Shown: in pieces, positions 1-8,600 of the stretch
Layout: every line of letters begins with the position of its first letter
Position numbering within the stretch: position 1 is the stretch's first letter
From: JBFONV01 sp040779335
GTDB lineage: Bacteria; Pseudomonadota; Gammaproteobacteria; Enterobacterales; Alteromonadaceae
NCBI GenBank assembly: GCA_040779335.1
Contig: JBFONV010000002.1
Location: 248,001 to 312,000 of the forward strand
DNA length: 64,000 nucleotides
Direction: 5' to 3'
Made by a program: the position numbers and the translations under genes
Notes under the pieces: model-generated
The model's database searches: none
What the model was told of the DNA's origin: nothing
The model's input: the letters and a program-made list of their open reading frames with translations, nothing else

Positions 1-1220
1 AGTTGCTGCGCGCTGTCGGTATCACCAGCACATAAATCACGTAACAACATAGTGGGTAAAATATCTAACGGCATAACACGTTCATAGTTGCCAATGGGTA
101 CCATTGCGCGAGCACTACCATTAGTTGTCGTGGTCATGTTGAACAATTTCTTCGGGAAGAAATGAGACATATATGCACGCGTCACTGAGAATTTATTTGG
201 ACCAGGATACATGTAGCCTAAAAGCTCTTTCTCTCGGCCTTCAAGGATCAACGAAATTTGTACGTGATAACGACCTAAGTATCCATGCACTCTTGTGGCA
301 TTAGAACCAGATAACAACGATCCTGAAACAACACGTACTTCACCGTCAATCACTTCACCTGCACAAAGCTCATCAGTACACGCACCTAATATAGTACGAA
401 TCAAACGAGGATTTTTTGCAGCAGGTCCAGCTAAAGAAATTACGCGTGAACTGTTTAATTCACCCGTTGCGAATAGCTGACCAAAAGTAATTACATCTTG
501 GTAACCAGCATGCCAAACAACTCTGTCCGCACTTGCAGGTTTTAAAAAATGAATATGAGTACCCACCAAACCAGCAGGGTGTTTACCAGCAAATTCATTT
601 ACTGTCACATTAGCTTCGGTTGGAATGTTTGCACCAGGCGCTTTGCTAACGAACACTTCACCATCAGTTAATCGAGACAATACCTGTAAGCCTTGCTTAA
701 ACGCTTCGCTGTTCTCGTTAATAATAACTTCAGGGTTGGCGGCCAACGGATTAGTATCCATTGCACTAACAAATATGGCTGCTGGCGCACTATCAATCGC
801 TGGGATCTTGCTAAAAGGACGCGTACGTAAAGCGGTCCATAAACCTGAATTAACCAGATTATTAACAACGTCTTGACGGTCTATCGATGATAGTTCTTCG
901 GCTGAGTAACGAGAAAATGTCTCTTGCTCTTCGCCATCTAACTCGATAACAACCGATTGCAAAACACGCTTTTCTCCGCGGTTTATTTCTTTGACAACAC
1001 CGGCAGCTTGAGCTGTGAATTTAACGCCAGGGTTCTTTTTATCTTCAAAAAGATCCTGACCTTTTTTAACGCGATCGCCCACTTTAACAAACATGGTTGG
1101 TCGCATACCCACAAACTCTTCACCGAGTGTTGCAACAGTTTTGATGGTCGGACCATCATGGATTACCTGCTGGGGAGCACCAACGACAGGGACATCCAGA
1201 CCTTTTTTTATTGTAATCAT
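1..1220 (-). CDS. nqrA: Na+-translocating NADH:quinone reductase subunit A (3' end outside window)
   Basis: NqrA is a subunit of the sodium-pumping NADH:ubiquinone oxidoreductase of the inner membrane, typical of marine and halophilic gammaproteobacteria. The first 406 codons lie here. The protein starts MITIKKGLDVPVVGAP and has GPTIKTVATLGEEFVGMRP, both typical of the NqrA N-terminus, and GTHIHFLKPASADRVVWHAG further on. It reaches a DTDSAQQ stretch near the C-terminus, so about 40 residues should be missing past base 1. The start ATG is at 1218-1220. NqrA is normally first in nqrABCDEF, so the rest of the operon should lie to the left. Assignment is from sequence recognition and is very secure. 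Confidence 0.96.
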   Translation of the reverse strand, partial: MITIKKGLDVPVVGAPQQVIHDGPTIKTVATLGEEFVGMRPTMFVKVGDRVKKGQDLFEDKKNPGVKFTAQAAGVVKEINRGEKRVLQSVVIELDGEEQETFSRYSAEELSSIDRQDVVNNLVNSGLWTALRTRPFSKIPAIDSAPAAIFVSAMDTNPLAANPEVIINENSEAFKQGLQVLSRLTDGEVFVSKAPGANIPTEANVTVNEFAGKHPAGLVGTHIHFLKPASADRVVWHAGYQDVITFGQLFATGELNSSRVISLAGPAAKNPRLIRTILGACTDELCAGEVIDGEVRVVSGSLLSGSNATRVHGYLGRYHVQISLILEGREKELLGYMYPGPNKFSVTRAYMSHFFPKKLFNMTTTTNGSARAMVPIGNYERVMPLDILPTMLLRDLCAGDTDSAQQ

Positions 1221-1413
1221 AAACACTTGCACTACTTTGATGGGAGTATCAAAATCAAATTTTAAACTTGCCTACTCCATATTTAAAAACATTAAATATC
1301 AAGTAGATAAGAAGAACCTTTGATTTCAGTGTATTTCAGTAGGAAAACTTAAATTACTAACTTGTGGTTAATAACTAAGATCCACTGGTCTTAAGTTAAA
1401 ATTTTCTGGCGCG

Positions 1414-1422
1414 ATTTTAGCA
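1414..1422 (-). promoter_or_regulatory. Candidate nqrA promoter, extended -10
   Basis: Read on the minus strand this is TGCTAAAAT, an extended -10 (TGnTAnAAT type) about 190 bases upstream of nqrA. No good -35 stands 17 bases upstream, as expected where an extended -10 compensates. The long leader that would follow is inference. Confidence 0.4.
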
Positions 1423-1591
1423 CAATAACTGTTTTTTATTCTACGGGTGCCGTTACTTTTCATTACAATTTAGACGATTAATTTTAAATTCGCTCGTATT
1501 TTGTGCAAGATACCAAAAAAAGCTAAAAATATCAGCAGTAAAAAATACCAACATCCCCGCTTTGTTGAGCTTAATATCTGTTCACCAGATC

Positions 1592-1622
1592 AAAAAAAAC
1601 CGATATCAACTGTCAATATCGG
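1592..1622 (-). terminator. Intrinsic terminator of fabV
   Basis: On the minus strand a 7-bp perfect stem (CCGATAT with ATATCGG, 9-base loop) is followed by eight T. It lies 24 bases past the fabV stop. The other strand also has a T-rich tail, but no plus-strand gene ends here. Confidence 0.85.
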
Positions 1623-1645
1623 CTTTATTTTTATAACCACAAAGA

Positions 1646-2839
1646 TTATTCGCTTAAATTATTAATCTCAACGACTGGATCCACATCGGCGTCGTAATCT
1701 ACGCTATCAATACCAAAGCCAAACAATTTCAAAAACTCATGGTGATAACCTTCATAATCAGTTAATTCGTCAATCGTTTCTGTTTCAACGGTATTCCAAA
1801 TATCGGTCACACGTTGTTGAACACTGTCTTCAAGTTCTTTGTAATTTTGACGTAATCGACCCGCTTCATCAATGCGTGGATTTTCACCATAAATATTTTC
1901 ACGGAACAACGCTTGGATCTGTTCAATACAACCTTCATAGGTGCCATCAGCTTTCATCACTTTAAACATGGCTGATATATACAATGGCATGATAGGGATC
2001 GCAGAACTTGCTTGGGTAACCACAGCATTTAATGAGGTTACAAACGCTTGGCCGTTAATATCAGCGGTGGTTTGCTTAATAGCTGTTGAAGCGCGATCCA
2101 GATCTTCTTTGGCACGACCTATGGTCGCTTTTCCATAGATAGGCCAAGTTAATTCTTTACCTATATAGGTATAAGCAACCGTTTTAAAACCTTGTGCTAA
2201 TACACCAGCGTCTTTTAAAGCCTTAACCCACAATTCCCAATCGGCGCCACCCATAACATCGATAGTTCCTTGAATTTCTGCTTCATTAGCGGCTTCTACA
2301 GACACAGAATCGATAATGCGTTTTGAGGTGTTCAAGTTTTTCGTGGTAACACTCTCACCAATTGGTTTAAGCGTAGACGAATAAACTTCTCCGGTATCAG
2401 GATCGGTACGACGCGGTGAAGCAAGGCTATAAACGATCAAATCAATCTGTCCTAGCTCTTCTTTAATAATATCAATCGCTTTTGCTTTAATTTCATGAGA
2501 GAAAGCATCACCATTAATGTTTTTAGCCCACAAACCAGCAGCATCAGCCGCTTTTTGAAAAGCAGCGGTATTATACCAACCCGCCGATGCGGTTTTCTTT
2601 TCTGTTGGTGGCTTTTCAAAAAAAATGCCAAGCGTTTTTGCGTTATTACCAAATGCAGCCGTAATACGAGAGGCAAGACCATAACCAGTAGAGGCACCTA
2701 CCACTAACACGTTTTTAGGTTTAGTATCTGCTTGAGCTTGAGACTTCACGTATGCAATTTGTTCGTTTACGTGGGCTTCACAGCCAGCAGGATGTGCATT
2801 GGTACAAATAAAGCCACGAATTTTTGGTTTGATAACCAT
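1646..2839 (-). CDS. fabV: Enoyl-ACP reductase FabV (trans-2-enoyl-CoA reductase family)
   Basis: FabV does the last step of each fatty-acid elongation round, reducing trans-2-enoyl-ACP with NADH in the cytosol. It is a triclosan-resistant alternative to FabI. The 397-residue length is normal. The N-terminus MVIKPKIRGFICTNAHPAGC is diagnostic, a nucleotide-binding GASTGYGLASRI follows near residue 48, and the catalytic Tyr-x8-Lys is present in PIYGKATIGRAK. It appears to be a single-gene unit with its own promoter (2934-2962) and terminator (1592-1622). No fabI is visible in the window, so whether FabV is the only enoyl reductase cannot be judged. Confidence 0.96.
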   Translation of the reverse strand: MVIKPKIRGFICTNAHPAGCEAHVNEQIAYVKSQAQADTKPKNVLVVGASTGYGLASRITAAFGNNAKTLGIFFEKPPTEKKTASAGWYNTAAFQKAADAAGLWAKNINGDAFSHEIKAKAIDIIKEELGQIDLIVYSLASPRRTDPDTGEVYSSTLKPIGESVTTKNLNTSKRIIDSVSVEAANEAEIQGTIDVMGGADWELWVKALKDAGVLAQGFKTVAYTYIGKELTWPIYGKATIGRAKEDLDRASTAIKQTTADINGQAFVTSLNAVVTQASSAIPIMPLYISAMFKVMKADGTYEGCIEQIQALFRENIYGENPRIDEAGRLRQNYKELEDSVQQRVTDIWNTVETETIDELTDYEGYHHEFLKLFGFGIDSVDYDADVDPVVEINNLSE

Positions 2840-2902
2840 ATTTTTGCCTTCTTATTAGATTGGTCTATTTGGCTATTCGCCATATTTTGCGCATAGTTTA
2901 CC

Positions 2903-2914
2903 CCTCTGCAGAGG
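2903..2914. repeat. Perfect 12-bp palindrome in the fabV leader
   Basis: CCTCTGCAGAGG is its own reverse complement. It lies between the predicted fabV transcription start (about 2927) and the start codon, in the 5' untranslated region. It could be a regulator site or a small RNA hairpin. Its function is unknown. Confidence 0.5.
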
Positions 2915-2933
2915 AATAAGAGGTACGAGCAGT

Positions 2934-2962
2934 ATTATATTTCTTACATTTATGACTGGCAA
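2934..2962 (-). promoter_or_regulatory. Sigma70 promoter of fabV
   Basis: On the minus strand TTGCCA (2957-2962) and a perfect TATAAT (2934-2939) are separated by exactly 17 bases. Transcription would start near 2927, leaving a leader of about 88 bases before the fabV ATG. This is one of the best consensus promoters in the window. Confidence 0.78.
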
Positions 2963-2982
2963 CGCAATTAAAAACGTTGCCA
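2957..2982. promoter_or_regulatory. 8+8 inverted repeat overlapping the fabV -35 (operator-like)
   Basis: TGGCAACG and CGTTGCCA form a perfect inverted repeat with a 10-base spacer. The left half contains the whole -35 hexamer of the fabV promoter. No T-run follows on either strand, so it is a poor terminator for dctP. Its position suits a repressor or activator site. No known fatty-acid regulator consensus was recognised. Confidence 0.45.
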
Positions 2983-3013
2983 CTCACTAACATATATCAA
3001 TAACTAACGATGA

Positions 3014-4120
3014 TTATCGGTTCTTATAATATTCTTTAACCGTTAAGCCATGATACTCGTTAATTGAGGTTAAAAATTCACTATATGACTGCCATGCTTT
3101 AGCAAAGCCTTCATTGGCAGCAGCTTGTTCCGCCATTACTTCAGCAGTAATATTTTTCAATTGCGCTAAAACGGGTGCCGGTAAGGTGCGTAATTTAACA
3201 TGATGCTTGTCAACAAGGGTTTTTAACGCATCGTTGTTACGCGCATTGTATTCGTCTAATGTCGATTCGTTAACCGCGCGTGCCGCCACTTCAACGATTT
3301 TTTGTAAATCTTTTGGCAGTTCATTAAACGCTTTTTCATTAATTAAAAACTCTAAGCCAGTGCCTGGTTCATGCCAAACAGATGAATAATAGTACTCGGC
3401 AACTTGATAAAAACCGAACGCTAAATCGTTATACGGCCCAACCCATTCGGTCGCATCAATGGCACCACTTTGCAGAGAAGAAAAGATTTCACCGCCCGTT
3501 AATGTTACAGGAATAGCGCCAGCGCGTTTCAATACTTCACCTGCGAGACCAGGAATGCGCATTTTCAAACCTTGTAAGTCTTCCATAGAGTTGATCTCTT
3601 TCTTAAACCAACCAGCAAATTGAGCTCCTGAATTCCCCCCGGCCATTGGGATAATACCAAAGGGTTTATACAACTCCTGCCAAATTTCCAGACCACCACC
3701 ATAATGCAACCAAGCGCTTAATTCTGTCGCCGTCATGCCAAATGGAATAGCACTAAATATCACTGAAGCTGGAATTTTACCCTTCCAATAATACGAACCA
3801 CTGTGTCCCATTTGTACAGTTCCTTGAGAAACAGCGTCAAACACTTCAAAACCTGGAACAAGTTCACCCGCGCCGTACACTTGCACTTTTAAACGCCCAG
3901 CACTCATCTCATCAACATATTTGGCAAATTTTTCTGGCGCCATGCCTAAGCCTGGAAAATTTTTCGGCCAAGAAGTCACCATTTTCCATTTGAAGATTTT
4001 AGCTTGCTCTACTACTTGATTTTCTGATGACGTTTGTTTTTCACCACATCCACTTAACGCGAACATTAAGGTAAATGCCATGGTAAGTAATGCAGTATTT
4101 TTTCCAGCCAACTTTGTCAT
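3014..4120 (-). CDS. dctP: TRAP transporter substrate-binding lipoprotein, DctP/TakP-like
   Basis: This is the extracytoplasmic solute receptor of a tripartite ATP-independent periplasmic transporter, which delivers an organic acid to the DctQM permease. The 368-residue protein begins with a lipoprotein signal ending LSGC. The mature part starts KWKMVTSWPKN and contains GPYND preceded by Glu-Trp (ATEWVGPYND). The family shows that motif in 2-oxoacid/lactate receptors such as TakP, where the carboxylate is bound through a cation. ATG at 4120 is preferred over an in-frame ATG at 4135 because GGAA lies 10 bases before it. It ends the dctQ-dctM-dctP operon, 55 bases after dctM. The substrate is inferred as a 2-oxo acid or lactate. 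Confidence 0.85.
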   Translation of the reverse strand: MTKLAGKNTALLTMAFTLMFALSGCGEKQTSSENQVVEQAKIFKWKMVTSWPKNFPGLGMAPEKFAKYVDEMSAGRLKVQVYGAGELVPGFEVFDAVSQGTVQMGHSGSYYWKGKIPASVIFSAIPFGMTATELSAWLHYGGGLEIWQELYKPFGIIPMAGGNSGAQFAGWFKKEINSMEDLQGLKMRIPGLAGEVLKRAGAIPVTLTGGEIFSSLQSGAIDATEWVGPYNDLAFGFYQVAEYYYSSVWHEPGTGLEFLINEKAFNELPKDLQKIVEVAARAVNESTLDEYNARNNDALKTLVDKHHVKLRTLPAPVLAQLKNITAEVMAEQAAANEGFAKAWQSYSEFLTSINEYHGLTVKEYYKNR

Positions 4121-4175
4121 TATTGTATTTTCCATTTTTAAATATCGATTAAGGGCATACTATTATTTATTTCAC

Positions 4176-5561
4176 TTAGCCATAAATCACTTCCGGCAGC
4201 CAAGTCACTAACTTGGGCCACATTGCCAACGCACATAACAAGAGCAGTTGCATAACAATAAAAGGGATCACGCCTCGGTATATATCAGCGGTTCGCACTG
4301 ACTTATCTGCGACGCCTCTTAAATAAAACAACGCAAAACCAAACGGCGGCGTCAAAAAAGAGGTTTGTAAATTTATTGCTATCATAATCCCTAGCCATAC
4401 AGGATCAAGTCCCATTGCTAATAAAATAGGGGCCACGATAGGAACAACAACAAAAGTGATTTCAATGAAATCAAGAATAAACCCTAGGAGAAAAATCACC
4501 GCCATCACAATAAGTGTTGCGCCGACTACGCCGCCCGGCATTTGTGCAAAAATATCTTGAACGAGCTCTTCTCCGCCAAAGCCTCTAAACACCAATGAAA
4601 ATAAACTTGCGCCAATGAGAATTAAAAATACCATCGAGGTTATTTTTACTGTGCTTTGCATTACCGCAACCAAATTTTCACGCGATAACTGTTTTTGCCA
4701 AATAGCTAATATTGTCGCCCCCATAGCGCCGACGCCAGCCGCTTCTGTCGGCGTAGCAAAACCGAACAGTATTGACCCCAGTACCGTAAACATTAGCAAT
4801 AAAGGCGGCACTAAGGCAGATAACACCATCGACCACTTACTGTTCTGTCCCACTAACTCCGCAAGATCTTCAGCTTTGGTATTAGGTACAGACTCGGGTC
4901 TAAAGATTGCCATAGCAATGCAATAACCTATATAAAGTGCAACAAGTAACATTCCAGGAATAATAGCGCCGGCAAACAAGTCACCAACAGAAACCGTTTC
5001 TGGACTATAAACCCCCATGCTTAGTTGCGCTTTTTGATAAGCACTCGATAACACATCACCTAGTAACACTAAGGCAATCGACGGGGGAATTATTTGCCCT
5101 AAAGTACCGGTCGCACAAATAATACCCGTTGAGAATTGTGGGCTATAGCCGCGTTTTAACATAGTAGGTAGAGACAATAAGCCCATCGTTACAACCGTGG
5201 CCCCAACAATCCCAGTACTTGCGGCTAATAACATTCCAACTAAAGTTACTGAAATACCTAAACCACCGTGAAACTTGCCAAACATTAATGACATAACGTT
5301 AAGTAGGTTCTCAGCAATTTTTGAACGTTCTAACATTGCCCCCATAAAGACAAACAACGGCACGGCTAATAAAGTTTGATTATTTATCACACCATATAGT
5401 CGATTTGGTAACGCCCCTAAAAACGCCGGTTCAAATACTCCAATGACAGTGCCGACACCCGCAAAAAATAGCGCGGTACCCGCTAGAGAAAGCGCTACAG
5501 GATAGCCAAGCAATAGCACAAGACAAACAACGATAAACATTAAGATAGAGATATATTCCAT
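4176..5561 (-). CDS. dctM: TRAP transporter large permease, DctM-like
   Basis: DctM is the large membrane subunit that moves the substrate across the inner membrane, driven by a sodium or proton gradient. The 461 residues form about 12 hydrophobic segments, with family signatures GATVVTMGLLSLP and a C-terminal LTPPFGFALFYLRG. It is slightly longer than typical DctM (about 430), with the extra residues in the middle loop around ESVPNTKAEDLAE. Its start codon overlaps the dctQ stop by one base (TAATG), so translation is probably coupled. Confidence 0.93.
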   Translation of the reverse strand: MEYISILMFIVVCLVLLLGYPVALSLAGTALFFAGVGTVIGVFEPAFLGALPNRLYGVINNQTLLAVPLFVFMGAMLERSKIAENLLNVMSLMFGKFHGGLGISVTLVGMLLAASTGIVGATVVTMGLLSLPTMLKRGYSPQFSTGIICATGTLGQIIPPSIALVLLGDVLSSAYQKAQLSMGVYSPETVSVGDLFAGAIIPGMLLVALYIGYCIAMAIFRPESVPNTKAEDLAELVGQNSKWSMVLSALVPPLLLMFTVLGSILFGFATPTEAAGVGAMGATILAIWQKQLSRENLVAVMQSTVKITSMVFLILIGASLFSLVFRGFGGEELVQDIFAQMPGGVVGATLIVMAVIFLLGFILDFIEITFVVVPIVAPILLAMGLDPVWLGIMIAINLQTSFLTPPFGFALFYLRGVADKSVRTADIYRGVIPFIVMQLLLLCALAMWPKLVTWLPEVIYG

Positions 5562-6091
5562 TATGATCTCTCCAATTCACGACTTTCGACAATGGTGACA
5601 ATATTTCGAAGCAATTCAGCAACCCCTTGCAATAAAAGCGTGAACGGTAATAGTAGCAATAAGCTTTTGCTTAAATAGACGATAGGTAATCCGCCGGCTT
5701 CAGAAGATTGTTCTAAAATCTGCCAAGAAACCTGGACATAATCGATACTGATAACAAAGATAAACACACAGACAGGCATCAATAAAAATAACGTACCCAA
5801 GAAATTAATATAGGCTTTTTTTCGTTCGGTAAAATTTTGATAAAAAATATCGACTCGGACATGACCGTCACTTTTCAAGGTATAGCCAGCGCCCAGCATA
5901 AACACTATGCCATGCAGATATAACACAGATTCTTGCATGCCTATCCAGCCTAAATTAAAGACATAACGTAAAACCACTATGGTAAAAGTAAGTAAAACCA
6001 TTAACAGCGTTAGCCATGCGATCGCTTTACCAAGGCGCTCAGTTACCCCATCGATGAACGCAACAATACGCCCTAAACTCTCTGTCGACAT
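5561..6091 (-). CDS. dctQ: TRAP transporter small permease, DctQ-like
   Basis: DctQ is the four-helix small membrane subunit that pairs with DctM. The 176 residues show four hydrophobic stretches (about residues 20-42, 50-70, 95-115, 140-160). The family pattern W-x-x-L-x-x-M-V-L-x-x-F-x-x-V-V-x-R-Y begins near residue 21. It is first in the operon, and the upstream 200 bases should hold the promoter. The gene order Q-M-P is usual. Confidence 0.9.
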   Translation of the reverse strand: MSTESLGRIVAFIDGVTERLGKAIAWLTLLMVLLTFTIVVLRYVFNLGWIGMQESVLYLHGIVFMLGAGYTLKSDGHVRVDIFYQNFTERKKAYINFLGTLFLLMPVCVFIFVISIDYVQVSWQILEQSSEAGGLPIVYLSKSLLLLLPFTLLLQGVAELLRNIVTIVESRELERS

Positions 6092-6298
6092 TTTTCTCTC
6101 AATAAAAAAGCGAAGTATTATTATTTTAGGGAGGAATAAATAACAGAAATTGACACAGAATGAAATGCAATCAACAGCAGAAGTGACTACATACAGAAGA
6201 ATTTAGCTAATAAGGGGTAATAACTGAGTACTAACGCTTACTTGTCGCGTAACGTTGTTAAATGAAAGCGCCACCAAAAACGGCTTCACGTCTCGAAA

Positions 6299-6610
6299 TT
6301 ATAAACTATTCAAACTCATCGGTGAAAGCGGAGTATTGTCAGCGTAGTAGTCTCGCCATTCAGTTTGCGTATAAGTGTGTAAAACCAAACGCTGAATATG
6401 TTCGGTTAATTCGGGTACCAACAAAGTATTAATAGCTCGATGTCGTTGACTCAAACGTTCGCCCTCAAAATATCTTGATACAATAATAACCTTAAAGTTT
6501 TGCTGGCAGCATTGAGAAAATTTGCTTTGCCATGTTTCGTCAATAACATCCAAATGAATGGGTGAGAATGCTGATAATAACTTATCTTCAATAGTGTCTT
6601 TGAGAGCCAT
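6299..6610 (-). CDS. bolA: BolA family protein
   Basis: BolA proteins are small class-II-KH-like proteins that work with monothiol glutaredoxins in iron-sulfur handling, and in E. coli affect cell shape and stress growth. The 103 residues include FKVIIVSRYFEGERLSQRHR, followed by LHTYTQTEW, which match the BolA core and its conserved His. The C-terminal tail is short and polar. In E. coli bolA lies beside yajG and ampG. Here those two occur 2-4 kb away on the other strand, a loosened version of the same locus. Confidence 0.88.
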   Translation of the reverse strand: MALKDTIEDKLLSAFSPIHLDVIDETWQSKFSQCCQQNFKVIIVSRYFEGERLSQRHRAINTLLVPELTEHIQRLVLHTYTQTEWRDYYADNTPLSPMSLNSL

Positions 6611-6749
6611 TTATTATTTCTCCCTGAGAGTGTTTTTATTACTACGTACCTATTATTAACTTTAGTTGTAAGTACCAATTATGCCATCAGTCTAGACGGC
6701 CAATTTTTAATAAATCACGTAACTCTGTGACACTATTAAACATTTATTT

Positions 6750-7325
6750 TTATTTTTTTATTTGTCTAAACGTTAGATTTATCCGAGCATTTTTCAGTCG
6801 TTTTGTTTTAGGTAAACAATGTTGCCAATAGCGTTGAGTCTCCCCTGACATAACAAGTAAACTGCCTGTTTTTAATGGAATATTTAATTTTTCTCCGCTA
6901 ACTTTATGTTTCAATTGAAAGTTACGTTCATCACCAAATGACAAGGACGCAATGATAGGTTCATCGCCAAGTTCGTGTTCGTCATCACTGTGCCAAGCGA
7001 CTGAATCAGATTGGTCCCTATATAAGTTCGCTAGCATGGCATTAAAGCGACAGTGACAATGCTGTTCTACTGCCATTTTTAACTCTGTAAGAATAGCCAG
7101 CCAAGGTTGTGGAGCCATAGTTAAGCCAGAATAGGCATAGTTACTGTTTGGATCGCCGTACCAAGCTTGCAGCCTTGGAATTGGCGTCGATCTTCCGTAG
7201 AGCATAATATGTTCTTGCTGCCAATCAAGCTCATTTAACAACCGCTCGTATATCGACCTTTGTCTATTTATTTCGATAAAATCAGGGAAATAATTCAAGG
7301 TGGCATTAGGAACAGCAATATTCAT
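6750..7325 (-). CDS. AlkB-family Fe(II)/2-oxoglutarate dioxygenase (DNA dealkylation)
   Basis: The protein probably removes methyl or etheno adducts from DNA bases by oxidative dealkylation, like AlkB and human ALKBH2/3. Its 191 residues contain the iron-binding H-x-D in AWHSDDEHELG (about residue 117), the distal iron His in YWQHCLPK, and the 2-oxoglutarate Arg in RINLTFRQ at the C-terminus. The substrate-side PIPRLQAWYGD motif resembles ALKBH2-type enzymes. It is divergent from rlmG with 127 bases between. I saw no Ada box. Confidence 0.88.
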   Translation of the reverse strand: MNIAVPNATLNYFPDFIEINRQRSIYERLLNELDWQQEHIMLYGRSTPIPRLQAWYGDPNSNYAYSGLTMAPQPWLAILTELKMAVEQHCHCRFNAMLANLYRDQSDSVAWHSDDEHELGDEPIIASLSFGDERNFQLKHKVSGEKLNIPLKTGSLLVMSGETQRYWQHCLPKTKRLKNARINLTFRQIKK

Positions 7326-7452
7326 AGTATAATTAACAATAGTCTCTGGCAGCTTAATAAGAATTTTGTCACAATAACAACTGTTTCACCATAACAATGC
7401 CAAGGCTATTTACCAGCCTTTTTTCACCCGTTAACCAATAGCCAATGACATT

Positions 7453-8592
7453 ATGTTTAGTCCATTCATCATCAATGATAAAAACCTATTTTTAGATAGA
7501 TTCCCTGTTGCGCAAGTTAATCGTAGTTTACAGGCATGGGATTCCGCAGACGAATATATAGTCAAGCATATTAGCGAGCAAAATTTAGTTACCGATAACA
7601 GCCGAATACTCATCTTTAATGACGCCTTTGGCGCGATAACAACCAACCTTACCCAAGCAACACTTTTCATCGTTAACGACTCGTTTTTAAGCCAAGAAGG
7701 GATAAAACACAATTTGGAGCAAAATTATTTAGACAGCGATAAAACAACGCTACTAAATAGTTTAGATGCTTTGCCTAAAGACATTGACCTAATTCTATAT
7801 AAGATCCCCAAGAGCAAAGCCTTATTAACCGAGCAACTGATCCAAATTAAAGATAACTATGATGAATCAACTCAGTTTATTGCGACGGATCGTGCCAAAG
7901 ATATACATACAGCTACGTTAAAATTATTCGAAAAATATTTAGGCACAACAAAAACCTCATTGGCAGTCAAAAAAGCACGGTTGGTTTTTTCTACACTTGA
8001 TACTACGCAGTCGCACCAGTCGCCGTTTCCAACCAAGTGGCACTTAGATGAGACGCCATTTTTAATTAGTAATCATGCCAACGTTTATGCCCGCGAGAAG
8101 CTCGATATCGGCGCTCGTTATTTCATTCAGAACTTACCTGAAATAAACGCCAACAGCCAAGTCATCGACTTAGGTTGCGGTAATGGCGTTATCGGCTTAA
8201 CGGTATTGGCAAAGCAAGAACAAGCACATGTACAATTTTTTGATGAATCACACATGGCGATTGCCTCGGCGATAGAAAATATTACTCACAACCTGCCTGA
8301 TGCACTCAAGCAATGTCAGTTTCATTTAAATGATTGTTTATCTGGTGTCGAAGGAGGCAGTGTCGATTTAATTTTGTGCAATCCTCCTTTTCACCAACAA
8401 AATGCCACCACCGACCATATCGCTTGGCAAATGTTTAAAGACAGTCATCGGGTCTTGAAAAAAGGGGGAGAATTACGGATTATTGGCAACCGCCAACTAG
8501 GCTATCATATCAAACTAAAACGGATTTTTGGCAACGAAACCCTCATTGCCAGTAATGACAAGTTTGTAACTATTTCAGCAATAAAACGGTAA
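7453..8592 (+). CDS. rlmG: 23S rRNA (guanine-1835-N2)-methyltransferase
   Basis: RlmG methylates G1835 of 23S rRNA using SAM. The 379 residues match E. coli RlmG (378) rather than RsmC in length and in the N-terminal RFP...LQAWDSADEY and ILIFNDAFGAI blocks. The C-terminal Rossmann domain has the SAM site DLGCGNGVIGL and the catalytic NPPFHQQ. The N-terminal half is the degenerate methyltransferase-like domain typical of the RsmC/RlmG pair. It is followed 8 bases later by yajG on the same strand. Confidence 0.93.
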   Translation: MFSPFIINDKNLFLDRFPVAQVNRSLQAWDSADEYIVKHISEQNLVTDNSRILIFNDAFGAITTNLTQATLFIVNDSFLSQEGIKHNLEQNYLDSDKTTLLNSLDALPKDIDLILYKIPKSKALLTEQLIQIKDNYDESTQFIATDRAKDIHTATLKLFEKYLGTTKTSLAVKKARLVFSTLDTTQSHQSPFPTKWHLDETPFLISNHANVYAREKLDIGARYFIQNLPEINANSQVIDLGCGNGVIGLTVLAKQEQAHVQFFDESHMAIASAIENITHNLPDALKQCQFHLNDCLSGVEGGSVDLILCNPPFHQQNATTDHIAWQMFKDSHRVLKKGGELRIIGNRQLGYHIKLKRIFGNETLIASNDKFVTISAIKR

Positions 8593-8600
8593 ATAAAATA

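Larger units (their letters stand above)
1221..1645. other. Non-coding region between fabV and nqrA
   Basis: These 425 bases hold no convincing gene. They carry the intrinsic terminator of fabV (1592-1622), an extended -10 element that may drive nqrA (1414-1422), and otherwise AT-rich sequence that forms the long nqr leader. Confidence 0.6.

Noticed and set aside
957..1323. Two overlapping plus-strand frames opposite nqrA
   Set aside because: They are shadows of the nqrA coding strand with unusual composition and no starts with ribosome sites.
2957..2982. Inverted repeat as dctP terminator
   Set aside because: Neither strand has a T-run after the stem, and the repeat overlaps the fabV -35, so an operator is more plausible.
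7453..8592. rsmC instead of rlmG
   Set aside because: The N-terminal blocks (LQAWDSADEY, IFNDAFGAI) and 379-residue length match RlmG, while RsmC is shorter with a different N-terminus.
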